Shown here: positions 10,960-19,744 of the stretch, in pieces
Position numbering within the stretch: position 1 is the first letter of the stretch
Layout of the letters: every line of letters begins with the position of its first letter
Origin: Pseudomonadaceae bacterium
GTDB taxonomy: Bacteria > Pseudomonadota > Gammaproteobacteria > Pseudomonadales > Pseudomonadaceae
Assembly: GCA_019745275.1 (NCBI GenBank)
Contig: JAIETJ010000028.1
Coordinates: forward strand, 1-32,079
Reading direction: 5' to 3'
DNA length: 32,079 nt
Notes under the pieces: model-generated
Database searches by the model: none
What the model was told of the DNA's origin: nothing
Seen by the model: the letters and a program-made list of their open reading frames with translations, nothing else
Translations under genes and position numbers: made by a program

Positions 10960-12096
10960 CTAAGGCGTTTGACTTTGCTGATTGCGCTGGTGGCGGTAGA
11001 CGTTGACGGCTTCATACACCTCTTTACGCAAACGATTAATCCCACCCAGCGGGCGATGTTCGGGCAGCGCCTGCCAAGGGTTGAAGGCGAGATTGTCGCA
11101 AAATAGATTTTGCTCGCGGCTGTCGAAGTCTTGCGCGGCAACCCGGATCTTCGCGACGGTGACAAAGGGTGCTAGCGCCTCGTCCCATTCCACGCTGGGG
11201 TCTTCGATCGGCATGAAGTGCGTCGGGTCTTGCAGTTGAACTTGCAAGGCGAAGCAGGCATCGACCCGATCAATCGACAACTGTTGATACAGGGCATTGC
11301 GCAAGAAGTTCGGCAAATCACGGTTCTGCGCCGGCGGTGTGTAGCTTGGGCAATTTTCTGGGCTGGGAATGACCCGATATTTACTCGCGATCGGCCCCAA
11401 TTTGAAGGGTGCAATCGAGTTGTAGGTGCTGGCCAGTGGTGTTTCAGGCGCTGGGCTAAGGGTTTGCAGGGCTATCAGTAAGTGGCGCACTTCCCAGTGG
11501 CGTGGATCCCAGCCTGGGAGGAACGCCAAGACCTGTTGCCCGTTGGCTTGGGCGGCAAAGTTCTGCCGATATTCGGCCACGTCACGCACGAAAAAGCTCG
11601 GGTGGTTAAACATCACAAAGTCTTGTTCGCTGCGGCTGCCGAGTAGTTTTTCGCCCTCTACTTCGAGCAGTTTTATGGCCATGCCACGGGCATCGCGGGC
11701 TCGGTCAAACTGCGGATAAGCATTGCCATTGGATAAGCGCATCCACGCCTGCCAAGTTTTGCCCGGCTGGCTAAATACGCCGTAGCTCAGGTTGCTTGGC
11801 AGCTCGCTTAGCACGCTGACCTCGGCTTTAACGCAGCCGTGCGCCTTGGCGTGAGCGTCGCGCAGCACGCGGGTGTCGCTGCGGTGCTGTTCGACTACGC
11901 GGATGGCGTCCTCGATGATGGCTCGGCTGTCGGCAGCTTCAGTGGCTGGGATCTGTTCTTCGGCGCTTACCGGGCCACTGAACTTCAGGCTGTAGTAGCA
12001 GTAACCAATGGCACCGCTTGCGAGTCCGGCGCTAAGCGTGATGAGTAAAGTGCGTCTAAGCAGGCGGCCAATCCATAACCAGCAGCGTGTAAACAT
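10960..12096 (-). CDS. Membrane-anchored catalase-fold haem protein
   Basis: 378 residues from the ATG at 12096, chosen because AAGGAT lies seven bases upstream; a TTG 18 bases earlier has no such site. One N-terminal membrane helix (about 15-37) probably anchors the rest in the periplasm. The fold resembles small catalase-related haem proteins: HAKAHG with probable distal H82, a RDARGMAIKL stretch (about 134-143), FNHPSFFVRD with N164, and ASTYNS with Y225 as likely proximal haem ligand. The arginine four residues before that tyrosine in true catalases is absent. At this length it lacks much of a classical catalase, so peroxidase or lipid-hydroperoxide activity is as likely as H2O2 dismutation. 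It is 35 bases downstream of the di-haem cytochrome gene and almost certainly co-transcribed. The superfamily is confident, the substrate unknown. Confidence 0.85.
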   Translation of the reverse strand: MFTRCWLWIGRLLRRTLLITLSAGLASGAIGYCYYSLKFSGPVSAEEQIPATEAADSRAIIEDAIRVVEQHRSDTRVLRDAHAKAHGCVKAEVSVLSELPSNLSYGVFSQPGKTWQAWMRLSNGNAYPQFDRARDARGMAIKLLEVEGEKLLGSRSEQDFVMFNHPSFFVRDVAEYRQNFAAQANGQQVLAFLPGWDPRHWEVRHLLIALQTLSPAPETPLASTYNSIAPFKLGPIASKYRVIPSPENCPSYTPPAQNRDLPNFLRNALYQQLSIDRVDACFALQVQLQDPTHFMPIEDPSVEWDEALAPFVTVAKIRVAAQDFDSREQNLFCDNLAFNPWQALPEHRPLGGINRLRKEVYEAVNVYRHQRNQQSQTP

Positions 12097-12131
12097 TGGT
12101 TTATCCTTTTTCAATGTGTTTGGTTATGGGT

Positions 12132-14006
12132 TTATCGCGGACAGTTAGGGCCTGGATTCCAGATTTTGGCTTGGACGTTACTCAGCTGTTGCTCAAGCTT
12201 GCTGTCGCCCATGACCTTGAGGTACTCGATTAGCGCTAAACGCTCATCCGGTTGTAGTGCGCGACCTATCACGCCGTTTTGGCGGCAGCCCTCGCGAAAC
12301 TCGTGGCCGCGGTTGCTGTTGCCGGTAATCTTGGTGTCGAGTAAAAATCCGCCAGCAAATGACGTACTGACAAAGCCTGCGTGCTTGGGGTCGTATTCAA
12401 AATTGCCGACCCAAAAGGTGCTCGAACGCTCCGCCACCGGCGACAGCAGTTGGAACAAATTAGGCACCGAGCCGTTGTGCAGAAACGGCGGGGTGGCCCA
12501 GATGCCTTGGAGGGGGCGGGCCTTGTAACCACGTTTTTCTTGCACCCCGATAGCCAAACCATAACCGTTCATGCGCGCCTGTTCGGCGGCGCCGATGCCG
12601 GCATCTTTATAGGCCCGCTGCTCGACGTAGGCGGTGATATAGGCCAGGCCCTTGGCACTGGAAATACTGGCGAAGTCCACGTCATCGAGGGAGTTGCCGA
12701 TCAGCTTGACGTTAAGTCTGCCCAGTTCGGTTTTACTCCAGTTGAGTTTGCGTAAATCAAAGCGGTGATCGGCAATGTTGTCGGCGGCGGTCGAGTCGGT
12801 GCCGATCTCCCGGGTGGGAATGACCTTTAGGTGCCACTCAGGGTCGCGGCCGGGAGCCAACCGATCGGCTGCTGGGGTGACGTTAGCGGCGTGGCAATAA
12901 GCGCAGTTTTCGCTAAACAGCGCACGACCTTGGCTGGCCAGCGGCAGGTCGATCTTGCCCAATACCTGTTGCGGCCAACGCGGCGGTTGCAACTGGCGCA
13001 GGGTGCTTTCCAGAACGTCGAGGTCGCGCAGGCGCACCCCTGAGGCGTAACGCTCAGACTCGCTGAGGGCCTGGCCATCCTTGCCCAATAACTGCACTGG
13101 CGCACCAACGCCTAGGGCTTCACCAATGTTGCGGGCCATTGGCTGCATGGCTGAGGCGTTCCACTGCACCCAGTCAAACTTCCAAATGTCCCACAGGTGC
13201 GGATAGCTCACGGGTGCATTGGCGACGTGATAGTTGCTGGCGTCGAGCACATCACCGAATACGCTGTTGGCGATCCGGCCAAAGGCATCGGTGCGGCCAA
13301 AGCCCTCTTGGGTTGGATACAAACCACGGTGCGTATCGTTCCACGCTTGCCCGAGCATACGGTCGAGCACCACCTTGAAGGCATCGCGAAGCTCACTGCG
13401 GCCTTGCGGGTATTGCGCGCCGAGCACCTGTTTGGCAAAGCGTTTGAACTTAACCGGGTTGTAGTAGGTGAAAGCCATGCTCATGCCGAGTGCTTGGCCG
13501 AAACTACCGCCGCGTAGGGTAGGAACTGTCGAGGCGAGAGAGTGCAAGGCCGCGCCGCCGTCAATGCGCACCGCTTGGCCCTGATAACGCAACTCGCCGG
13601 TGTGACAGGCCGCGCAGCTGATATCGAGGTAGTGCACGGCGGGTTCGCCATCGCTATGGCGAGTAAAACCGACCGGAAGATTGCCAGGGTTGCCGGCGCT
13701 GGCCTGTTGCTGTGGGTCGGTCAAAAAACCAAAGCGTGCAAGGTATTCTGGCTGGGCAAATTTGTCGGTTGAGAAGGGTAGCTCCAGCGCCTTGAACCAG
13801 TCGTACTGCAGGCCTTTTATCTGAGTGCCTTGCGGGGTGTAGTAATAGCGTTGCCGCGCCTCTGGGCTCCATTGCTCAAGGTAATGCAATTGCTTGGCGG
13901 GAGTGAATGTGGGCAGGTTTGGGTTGGCAATAAAGTACAGCACCAGTGCCACGCCAAACACAGCGATCAACAGCAAGAGGGCGAGTACGCGACGCAGGAT
14001 GCGCAT
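12132..14006 (-). CDS. RoxA-like di-haem c-type cytochrome (peroxidase/dioxygenase superfamily)
   Basis: 624 residues from the ATG at 14006, preceded by AGGAAG; a TTG two codons earlier is rejected. An N-terminal membrane helix (about 5-27) serves as signal anchor to the periplasm. Two haem c motifs are seen: CAACH at 131-135 and CAYCH at 368-372. Between them lie GRTDAFGRIANSVFGD and PVSYPHLWDIWKFDWVQWN, and near the C-terminus ATPPFLHNGSVPNLFQLL. These resemble the RoxA rubber-oxygenase group and the related Pseudomonas di-haem fatty acid dioxygenases more than classical CcpA, which is much shorter (about 320-350 residues). The protein could therefore oxygenate an unsaturated lipid or reduce a peroxide; I cannot tell which. 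It forms a two-gene unit with the catalase-fold protein. A possible sigma-54 promoter lies upstream. Confidence 0.85.
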   Translation of the reverse strand: MRILRRVLALLLLIAVFGVALVLYFIANPNLPTFTPAKQLHYLEQWSPEARQRYYYTPQGTQIKGLQYDWFKALELPFSTDKFAQPEYLARFGFLTDPQQQASAGNPGNLPVGFTRHSDGEPAVHYLDISCAACHTGELRYQGQAVRIDGGAALHSLASTVPTLRGGSFGQALGMSMAFTYYNPVKFKRFAKQVLGAQYPQGRSELRDAFKVVLDRMLGQAWNDTHRGLYPTQEGFGRTDAFGRIANSVFGDVLDASNYHVANAPVSYPHLWDIWKFDWVQWNASAMQPMARNIGEALGVGAPVQLLGKDGQALSESERYASGVRLRDLDVLESTLRQLQPPRWPQQVLGKIDLPLASQGRALFSENCAYCHAANVTPAADRLAPGRDPEWHLKVIPTREIGTDSTAADNIADHRFDLRKLNWSKTELGRLNVKLIGNSLDDVDFASISSAKGLAYITAYVEQRAYKDAGIGAAEQARMNGYGLAIGVQEKRGYKARPLQGIWATPPFLHNGSVPNLFQLLSPVAERSSTFWVGNFEYDPKHAGFVSTSFAGGFLLDTKITGNSNRGHEFREGCRQNGVIGRALQPDERLALIEYLKVMGDSKLEQQLSNVQAKIWNPGPNCPR

Positions 14007-14043
14007 GGACAACTTCCTTGTGTAAGGTGTGATGTGTCGAGTC

Positions 14044-14060
14044 GGCAGAACTTATGCCAA
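14044..14060 (-). promoter_or_regulatory. Possible sigma-54 (RpoN) promoter of the di-haem cytochrome gene
   Basis: On the minus strand TTGGCATAAGTTCTGCC has GG and GC exactly 12 bases apart, as in -24/-12 promoters (consensus TGGCAC-N5-TTGC). It ends 37 bases before the ATG. The -12 part (CTGCC) is imperfect. No enhancer site was identified. Confidence 0.35.
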
Positions 14061-14129
14061 TTTGAAGATTGTTTTGCAAGGCGGTCGGCCGTGCATTGTT
14101 GCGCTGCTCGGCAAGCGGGTGGCACGCAG

Positions 14130-14657
14130 CTAGAGGTTTGGCAGCCATTTAGCCACGAGTTGCAAGGCTTGCTCGCGGCGCTGTTGCCAGTCGCCTTGCA
14201 GCTCTAAATAGGCTTGCTGGTGCTGGTCAAGCCAGTCGCGGCAACTTTGCTGAAACTGTTGACGCTCACTCAAATGCGGTTGGCAGCGTTGGCCATCGTC
14301 AACCCAGGGCACATCAAGCGGGCTGAGCAGCAGGTGTAAGTCGTAATGACGGGCGAGCAGTTGCTGCTCCAGCCACGCCGGACAATTGCTGAACAGCGCT
14401 TGGCTCCACAGCTGATTACTGAGTAAGTGGGTGTCGAGAATCAGCAAGTCTGGGTGTTGCGCGCGCGCCGCGTCTTCCCACGCCAGTTGGCCTTGGGCGA
14501 TGGGTTGAATGTCGGCGTAGCAAGTTGCACGCGGGTTTTGTTCGATAAAATGGCGCACGTACTCGCCGACAATCAAACCACCAAATTCGGCCTGAATGGC
14601 CGCGGCCAGCCAGCTCTTGCCGCTGGACTCTGGCCCCGTCAGCACCAGCACTTTCAT
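14130..14657 (-). CDS. NadR-like ATPase/kinase (probable ribosylnicotinamide kinase)
   Basis: 175 residues from the ATG at 14657, whose ATGA overlaps the stop codon of pnuC and so indicates translational coupling. The P-loop GPESSGKS is at residues 8-15. EYVRHF and PWVDDGQR match the ribosylnicotinamide-kinase domain of NadR. The N-terminal regulator and adenylyltransferase domains of E. coli NadR are absent, so only phosphorylation of imported nicotinamide riboside to NMN is expected. Coupling with PnuC supports salvage of NAD precursors: PnuC imports the riboside and the kinase traps it. Thiamin or another nucleoside as substrate is less likely but possible. No terminator is obvious downstream. 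The nadR symbol is withheld because only one of three domains is present. Confidence 0.87.
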   Translation of the reverse strand: MKVLVLTGPESSGKSWLAAAIQAEFGGLIVGEYVRHFIEQNPRATCYADIQPIAQGQLAWEDAARAQHPDLLILDTHLLSNQLWSQALFSNCPAWLEQQLLARHYDLHLLLSPLDVPWVDDGQRCQPHLSERQQFQQSCRDWLDQHQQAYLELQGDWQQRREQALQLVAKWLPNL

Positions 14658-15223
14658 ACGCTGGCGGCGCTGGCTTGGGCGCGTCGCCATTGCTGCCAGC
14701 CATGCAGCGCCAGTAAGCAGAACAGCGCATATAAGCCGGCCGTCAGGTACAGTTCTTTGTAGATGAACAGGCCGACATAGAGCACATCCAAAACCAGCCA
14801 CAAGGGCCAATTTTCCAGGCGCTTTTGCGCCATCCACACCTGCGCCACTAAGCTGAACGCCGTGAGTCCGGCATCCAGCCAAGGTTGCGCGGCGTCGGTG
14901 TAGGTGGCCATTAAGTAGCCCAAAGTTAGGCTGCCGATGGCGCCGATGCCGAGGCTAAGCAGGAGTCCTGCGCGCGTTAAGCGGCTGACTTGACGTCCGT
15001 GCTGGTGCTCACTGCTACGCGTCCATTGCCACCAACCGTATAGCTGAAGCACGGCAAACACGCCTTGCAAGAGCATGTCGGAATACAGTTTTACCTCGTA
15101 AAACAGCCAGCTGTAGATCACCACCATGGCCAAGCCAATCGGCCAGCACCAAGGGTTTTGCCGCACGGTTAGCCAGACGGCTAATACGCCTAAGGTGGCA
15201 GCGAGTAATTCGATGGAACTCAT
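14654..15223 (-). CDS. pnuC: Nicotinamide riboside transporter PnuC
   Basis: A 189-residue inner-membrane protein with about seven hydrophobic helices. It has PnuC-family signatures: QNPWCWPIGL near the N-terminus, then YEVKLYSDMLLQGVFAVLQL and YGWWQW. It facilitates uptake of nicotinamide riboside, driven by intracellular phosphorylation. Its stop codon overlaps the start of the NadR-like kinase, which fits that mechanism. GGAGA lies eight bases before the ATG. It is 49 bases downstream of greB on the same strand, so the three could be one transcript. I see no TPP riboswitch, which would point to the thiamin-specific PnuT subtype. Confidence 0.93.
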   Translation of the reverse strand: MSSIELLAATLGVLAVWLTVRQNPWCWPIGLAMVVIYSWLFYEVKLYSDMLLQGVFAVLQLYGWWQWTRSSEHQHGRQVSRLTRAGLLLSLGIGAIGSLTLGYLMATYTDAAQPWLDAGLTAFSLVAQVWMAQKRLENWPLWLVLDVLYVGLFIYKELYLTAGLYALFCLLALHGWQQWRRAQASAASV

Positions 15224-15272
15224 GGGTTAATCTCCGCCATCGCTGAGTACTAACGACGGCTAACTTGGCGTG

Positions 15273-15770
15273 TTAGGGGTAGTCGATGGCGGTGATGTAC
15301 CAAGTTTTCTCGCCGGTTGGTGTTTGTACCCGCACCTCGGCATCCAAGGTTTTGCCCAGCAGTGCGCGGGCCAGCGGCGAGTCGATGCTGATTAGATGGG
15401 TTTTAAGGTCCAGTTCATCCGGGCCGACGATACGATAGCGCGACTCGCTGCCGTCCTCATCTTCGAGGCTGACCCAAGCGCCAAAATAGACTTTGCTCCG
15501 GTCGCTGGGCGGGGCGCTAACAACCTTGAGGCTTTCTAAACGCTTGGTTAAAAAGCGCACGCGGCTGTCGATCTCGCGCAGCATTTTTTTCCCATAGGTG
15601 TACTCCGCGTTCTCCGAGCGATCACCTTGGGCAGCTGCTTCGCTAACCGCTTGGGTGACTTGCGGGCGACGCACATGCCACAACTCATGGAATTCGGCGC
15701 GCATGTGCGCCTCGCCCTCGGGGGTGATTAACTCGGTGCCAGCGGTGCGGGGCGGACGATAACGGCTCAT
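15273..15770 (-). CDS. greB: Transcription elongation factor GreB
   Basis: 165 residues. GreB enters the RNA polymerase secondary channel and stimulates cleavage of backtracked RNA. The N-terminal coiled coil (about 14-85) carries the acidic tip GDRSENAEY, with D50 and E53 in the catalytic positions. The C-terminal FKBP-like domain (about 92-160) includes VYFGAWVSLEDEDGSE. The EIDSRVRFLTKRLESLKVV stretch and FGAWV distinguish it from GreA. The ribosome-binding site before ATG 15770 is weak. It follows the ABC permease with a 120-base gap and precedes pnuC by 49 bases. Confidence 0.95.
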   Translation of the reverse strand: MSRYRPPRTAGTELITPEGEAHMRAEFHELWHVRRPQVTQAVSEAAAQGDRSENAEYTYGKKMLREIDSRVRFLTKRLESLKVVSAPPSDRSKVYFGAWVSLEDEDGSESRYRIVGPDELDLKTHLISIDSPLARALLGKTLDAEVRVQTPTGEKTWYITAIDYP

Positions 15771-15890
15771 AAACAGTGCATGCAGTACAGACCAAGGCAG
15801 GAGTGCGCCGCGATTCTAGCAAGGATCAAGCGCTGCACAGCTCATTCGCGACTATTAGGTTGCGTTGAGCCGGGCTTACGTCAGCAGAAC

Positions 15891-18389
15891 CTAGCCATTA
15901 CGCAGCACTGTTAATGGGCTGACGTTCAGTGCCCGGCGCGTTCCTAGCCAGCCTGCGCTGGTCACTAGTGCCGCGCCCAGCAGCGGCAAGCAGAGCAGCC
16001 ACGGGTGTGGCTGCCAAGTGAGATTGAACACCCAGCTATACAGCAGTGCGCTGATCAGCTCGCAACCGAGCGCGGCCATTAAACCGCTTGCCGCACCCAG
16101 CAGGGCAAACTCGCGCAGCCGAATCTGGTTGAACAATTGGCGCTGAGCCCCCAGAGCGCGTAATAGGGCGCTTTGCTGGATACGCTCATCGAGGGTCGAC
16201 TGCAAGCCGGCAAATAGCACGGTCAAACCTGCGGCTAAGACAAACAGCAGCACCCACTCCACCGCCAAGGTGACCTGCGCGAGGATGCTGCGCAGTTGTG
16301 CCAGCAGTACATCGACTTGCAGTAAGGTCACCGCCGGGAAGGCGCGGGCCAGTTCTATCAGTTGCCGCTCATGCTGTGGCGGCAAGTAAAAACTGGTCAG
16401 GTAAGTGAGTGGTAAGTCGGCTAGGGCACCGGGTTCAAACAGCATATAAAAGTTTGGCTGCAAGCTGTCCCATTGCACCTCGCGCACGCTGCGCACCTGA
16501 GCGTCACGCTGAACGGCACCGAGGGTGAAGCTCAAACGATCGCCAAGGCCTATGTGCAGTTTTTTCGCCAAACTCGCTTCAATCGACACGCCCGGTAGCG
16601 CCTGCTGCGCTGCGCTTGCGGACCACCATTGGCCGCTCAGCAGGCGGTTACCAGGCGGTAGGTTCGCGCTCCACGACAAGCTCAGGTCGCGATTTAGGGC
16701 GCGCTCATCCTTGCTGACAGACGCCTGTACTGGCTGACCGTTGATAGTCGTCAAACGACCGGGCAGCGCTGGATAGAGCAGGGGTGGAGTGGGTGACAGT
16801 TGTTGCAGGCGGGCGATAAAGGCGTCTTTCTCAGCCGGCAGCACATTTAAGGCAAATAAGTTGGGGGTTTGCGCGGGTAATTGTGCCTGCCAAGTACTGA
16901 GCAGTTCGCCGCGCAATAAGGCGATCAAGGCCATGCTTAGCAAGATTAAACCGAAGGCCAGGCTTTGTCCGGCGGCAGCCAGTGGATGGCGTAGCAGTTG
17001 GCCTAAACCCAAGCGCCAGGCCAAGCTGGCGTTGCGCAGCAGACGGCGCAACCCTTGCAGGCTTAACAGCAACAGGCCGCCGAGCACTAGTGCGGCGATC
17101 AGCCCGCCACCGAGCAGGGCCAGCGTTAGCGGTAAATCCAAGCTCAGGCGCCACATGATCAGTCCGAGGGCGAGCAGGGCGGCGCCATACACCAGCCACG
17201 AACTGGCCGGCACGGGTAGCAGGTCACGGCGTAATACCCGCAGCGGCGGTACGCGGCCTAAGGCGGCCAGCGGCGGCAAAGCAAACCCTGCCAGCGCGGT
17301 AAGGCCACAGGCCATGCCCGCCAGCGCCGGTAGCAGGTTGCCGGGCGGGATAGTGGCCGGCAGCAAACCACGCAACAGATAGAACAGCCCGTGTTGTGCC
17401 AGCCAACCAAGGGCGGCGCCCAAGCTACAGGCGAGCAAACCAAGCAGCGCCAGTTGTAGGCTGAACAGCGCCAGGGTTTCGTGGCGCGACAAGCCCAAGC
17501 AGCGCAGCAGTGCGCTGGCGTCTAAGCGGCGGCTGGCAAAGCGGGCAGCGCTCAGCGCCACGGCGACCCCTGCGAGCAATACGGCGGCCAAGCTGGCTAG
17601 GTTCAAGTAGCGTTCGGCGCGGCCCAAGGCGCTGCCGATTTGCTGATTGCCGCTGCGTGGGTCGGTGAATTTCTGTTGCGCGTTCAGTGCAGGCTCGACG
17701 GCTTGCCGATAGGCGGCCAATTGCTCCGGGTTGCCGCGCCACAGCTCGCGATAGCTGACCCGGCTGCCGGGTTGGATCACCCCAGTGGCGGCCAAATCGT
17801 CCAGATGCATTAAGAGTCGCGGACTGAGACTGTAAAAATCGCCGGCCCGATCCGGCTCGTAAGTCAGTACGCGGGTAAGCCTGAGGGATTTATTGCCCAC
17901 CTCGACTTGATCGCCAATCTTTAAGTTTAAGGCCAATAATAGCCGCGCCTCGGCCCAGGCCTCGCCGGGCTTGGGACCACCGCCAACACTGTCGGCGGAG
18001 TCGAGAGTGGGAGTGCTCTTTAATTGGCCGCGCAGCGGGTAAGCACTGTCGGCTGCTTTCACGCTGGCCAGTTGAATGCCTTGGTCGGTGGCAATCACAC
18101 TGGCAAATTCGACCAGTTGTGCATGTTTAAGCTGCTGGGCTAAGCCTTGGGCTATCTGGCTTGGTGTCGCGGGCGTGCTGCCATTAAGCAGTAAGTCGGC
18201 ACCGAGAAATTCGCTGGCGCGCATCTGCATGGCCGCGCTTAAGCGGGCACTGAAATAGCCGATTGAGGTGCTGGCGGTGACCGCAATCAATAGGGCCAAA
18301 AATAACACGCGTAATTCGCCGGCACGGGCGTCGCGCAACAGTTGTAGGCAGGCAAGCCGCAGCAAGCGCAAAAAACTTAGGCGCACCAT
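15891..18389 (-). CDS. FtsX-type ABC transporter permease (YbbP family)
   Basis: 832 residues. An N-terminal membrane helix (about 27-47) is followed by a periplasmic MacB-like domain and two groups of FtsX-type helices (about 265-500 and 710-825). Length and layout match E. coli YbbP (about 800 residues), part of a MacB-like transporter whose substrate is not firmly known; roles in lipid or envelope export are suggested by linkage to tesA. The start overlaps the stop of the ATPase gene in TGATG, so translation is coupled and 1:1 stoichiometry is likely. The downstream end lies 120 bases before greB, without an evident terminator. Confidence 0.92.
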   Translation of the reverse strand: MVRLSFLRLLRLACLQLLRDARAGELRVLFLALLIAVTASTSIGYFSARLSAAMQMRASEFLGADLLLNGSTPATPSQIAQGLAQQLKHAQLVEFASVIATDQGIQLASVKAADSAYPLRGQLKSTPTLDSADSVGGGPKPGEAWAEARLLLALNLKIGDQVEVGNKSLRLTRVLTYEPDRAGDFYSLSPRLLMHLDDLAATGVIQPGSRVSYRELWRGNPEQLAAYRQAVEPALNAQQKFTDPRSGNQQIGSALGRAERYLNLASLAAVLLAGVAVALSAARFASRRLDASALLRCLGLSRHETLALFSLQLALLGLLACSLGAALGWLAQHGLFYLLRGLLPATIPPGNLLPALAGMACGLTALAGFALPPLAALGRVPPLRVLRRDLLPVPASSWLVYGAALLALGLIMWRLSLDLPLTLALLGGGLIAALVLGGLLLLSLQGLRRLLRNASLAWRLGLGQLLRHPLAAAGQSLAFGLILLSMALIALLRGELLSTWQAQLPAQTPNLFALNVLPAEKDAFIARLQQLSPTPPLLYPALPGRLTTINGQPVQASVSKDERALNRDLSLSWSANLPPGNRLLSGQWWSASAAQQALPGVSIEASLAKKLHIGLGDRLSFTLGAVQRDAQVRSVREVQWDSLQPNFYMLFEPGALADLPLTYLTSFYLPPQHERQLIELARAFPAVTLLQVDVLLAQLRSILAQVTLAVEWVLLFVLAAGLTVLFAGLQSTLDERIQQSALLRALGAQRQLFNQIRLREFALLGAASGLMAALGCELISALLYSWVFNLTWQPHPWLLCLPLLGAALVTSAGWLGTRRALNVSPLTVLRNG

Positions 18390-19072
18390 CAGGCGTTCTC
18401 AGGTTCGATCTGCTGCCCGCCCTCGAGGTGAATCAGTCGCTGACAACGCTGCGCCAATCGCTCGTCGTGAGTCACCAGCACCAAGGTAGTGCCGTGTTCT
18501 TGATTCAGTTCAAACAGCAGGTCGCTGATGTGCTGGCCGGTGTGTCGGTCGAGATTACCAGTGGGCTCATCGGCAAACAGTACTGTTGGCTCACCCGCAA
18601 AGGCACGGGCAATTGCCACTCGCTGTTGTTCGCCGCCCGACAGTTGCCGTGGGTAATGGCTCAAGCGCTGGCCAAGGCCAACCCGCTCAAGCAGGCGGCG
18701 AGCCGTTGCACGAGCGTTGGCGAGGCCTTCGAGTTCCAGCGGCAGCATGACGTTTTCCAGCGCATTAAGGCTGTCGAGTAGTTGAAACGACTGAAACACA
18801 AAGCCAACGTGCTCGGCGCGTAAGCGAGCGCGCTGGTCTTCATTCAAGTCATTGAGTGGCACGCCGGCCAAGCTCACTTCGCCGTGGCTGGGTAAGTCTA
18901 GGCCCGCCAGCAACCCTAGCAGGGTCGACTTGCCAGAACCTGAGCTGCCGACAATTGCCAGGCTGTCACCGCGCGCCAACGTCAGATTGAGGTCGTCGAG
19001 AATGCGCAACTCACCTTCCGCGCTATCGACCACTTTGCTAAGGTGTTGCGCATGCAAAATATTAGCGCTCAT
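18389..19072 (-). CDS. ABC transporter ATPase (YbbA/LolD family)
   Basis: 227 residues from the ATG at 19072. The open frame continues 48 codons upstream, but that part overlaps tesA on the other strand and is not ATPase-like. Walker [10 protein letters not shown] is at 42-50, the signature [14 protein letters not shown] and Walker [10 protein letters not shown] follow, and the H-loop is [10 protein letters not shown]. The sequence resembles the LolD/MacB/YbbA class that energises FtsX-type permeases. It is coupled to the permease gene through TGATG. Its start codon is 10 bases from that of the divergent tesA, so its promoter must lie inside the tesA coding region. No clear ribosome-binding site is seen. 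Confidence 0.95.
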   Translation of the reverse strand: MSANILHAQHLSKVVDSAEGELRILDDLNLTLARGDSLAIVGSSGSGKSTLLGLLAGLDLPSHGEVSLAGVPLNDLNEDQRARLRAEHVGFVFQSFQLLDSLNALENVMLPLELEGLANARATARRLLERVGLGQRLSHYPRQLSGGEQQRVAIARAFAGEPTVLFADEPTGNLDRHTGQHISDLLFELNQEHGTTLVLVTHDERLAQRCQRLIHLEGGQQIEPENA

Positions 19073-19082
19073 GGAGAGTCCA

Positions 19083-19688
19083 ATGCGAGTTTGGTGGATG
19101 GGTTTGCTCGTCGCCTTATGGTTGCCGCTGCAAGGTGCGTCGGCGGCGACCTTGCTGGTGCTGGGCGATAGTATTAGCGCAGGTTTTGGATTAGATACAC
19201 GCCTAGGTTGGGTCAATTTGTTGCAGCAGCGCCTAACCGCGCAAGGCTTGGACTACAAAGTGGTCAACGCTTCGATCAGTGGTGACACCAGTGCTGGTGG
19301 CTTGGCGCGCCTAGGGCCGCTGCTTAGTGAACATAAACCCAAGTTGGTGGTGGTTGAGTTGGGCGGCAATGACGGGCTTCGTGGTTTGCCACCCGCGCAA
19401 ATGCAACAAAATCTTGCGAGCATTATTGGCCAATCACAGGCGGGTGGTGCGCGCGTGCTGTTGTTGGGCATGCAGCTGCCAGCCAATTATGGCGCGCGTT
19501 ATAATCAATTGTTTACCCAGGTGTATGTGCAGTTGGCGGCTAGCGAGAAAGTAGCGCTGGTGCCGTTTTTTCTTGAGGGCGTGGGTGGCGTGCCCTTGCT
19601 GATGCAGGGCGATGGCATTCACCCTGCAGCTGCCGGTCAGCCACGTATGCTGGATAATCTTTGGCCACAGCTGCAACCCTTGCTGTGA
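19083..19688 (+). CDS. tesA: Periplasmic multifunctional esterase/thioesterase I TesA
   Basis: 201 residues. It hydrolyses acyl-CoA, lysophospholipid and other esters in the periplasm. The signal peptide (MRVWWMGLLVALWLPLQGAS) precedes LLVLGDSISAGFG with nucleophile S30 of the SGNH family. GGND (block III) and DGIHPAA (block V Asp/His) complete the active site. ATG 19083 is chosen because GGAG lies six bases upstream; an ATG at 19071 would add four residues and overlap the start codon of the ABC ATPase. The tesA/ybbA/ybbP arrangement is shared with E. coli and P. aeruginosa, hinting at a joint role in lipid handling. Confidence 0.95.
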   Translation: MRVWWMGLLVALWLPLQGASAATLLVLGDSISAGFGLDTRLGWVNLLQQRLTAQGLDYKVVNASISGDTSAGGLARLGPLLSEHKPKLVVVELGGNDGLRGLPPAQMQQNLASIIGQSQAGGARVLLLGMQLPANYGARYNQLFTQVYVQLAASEKVALVPFFLEGVGGVPLLMQGDGIHPAAAGQPRMLDNLWPQLQPLL

Positions 19689-19744
19689 GGCTATTCGGCG
19701 AGCTGCCTTTGGGCTAAGGTGGCGGCCCCTTTTTGGAGTCGAGA

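Noticed and set aside
14658..14882. 75-codon N-terminal extension of the NadR-like kinase
   Set aside because: It lies inside pnuC in another frame; the kinase domain begins exactly at the ATG that overlaps the pnuC stop.
19073..19216. 48-codon extension of the ABC ATPase
   Set aside because: It overlaps the tesA signal-peptide region on the other strand and is not ATPase-like.
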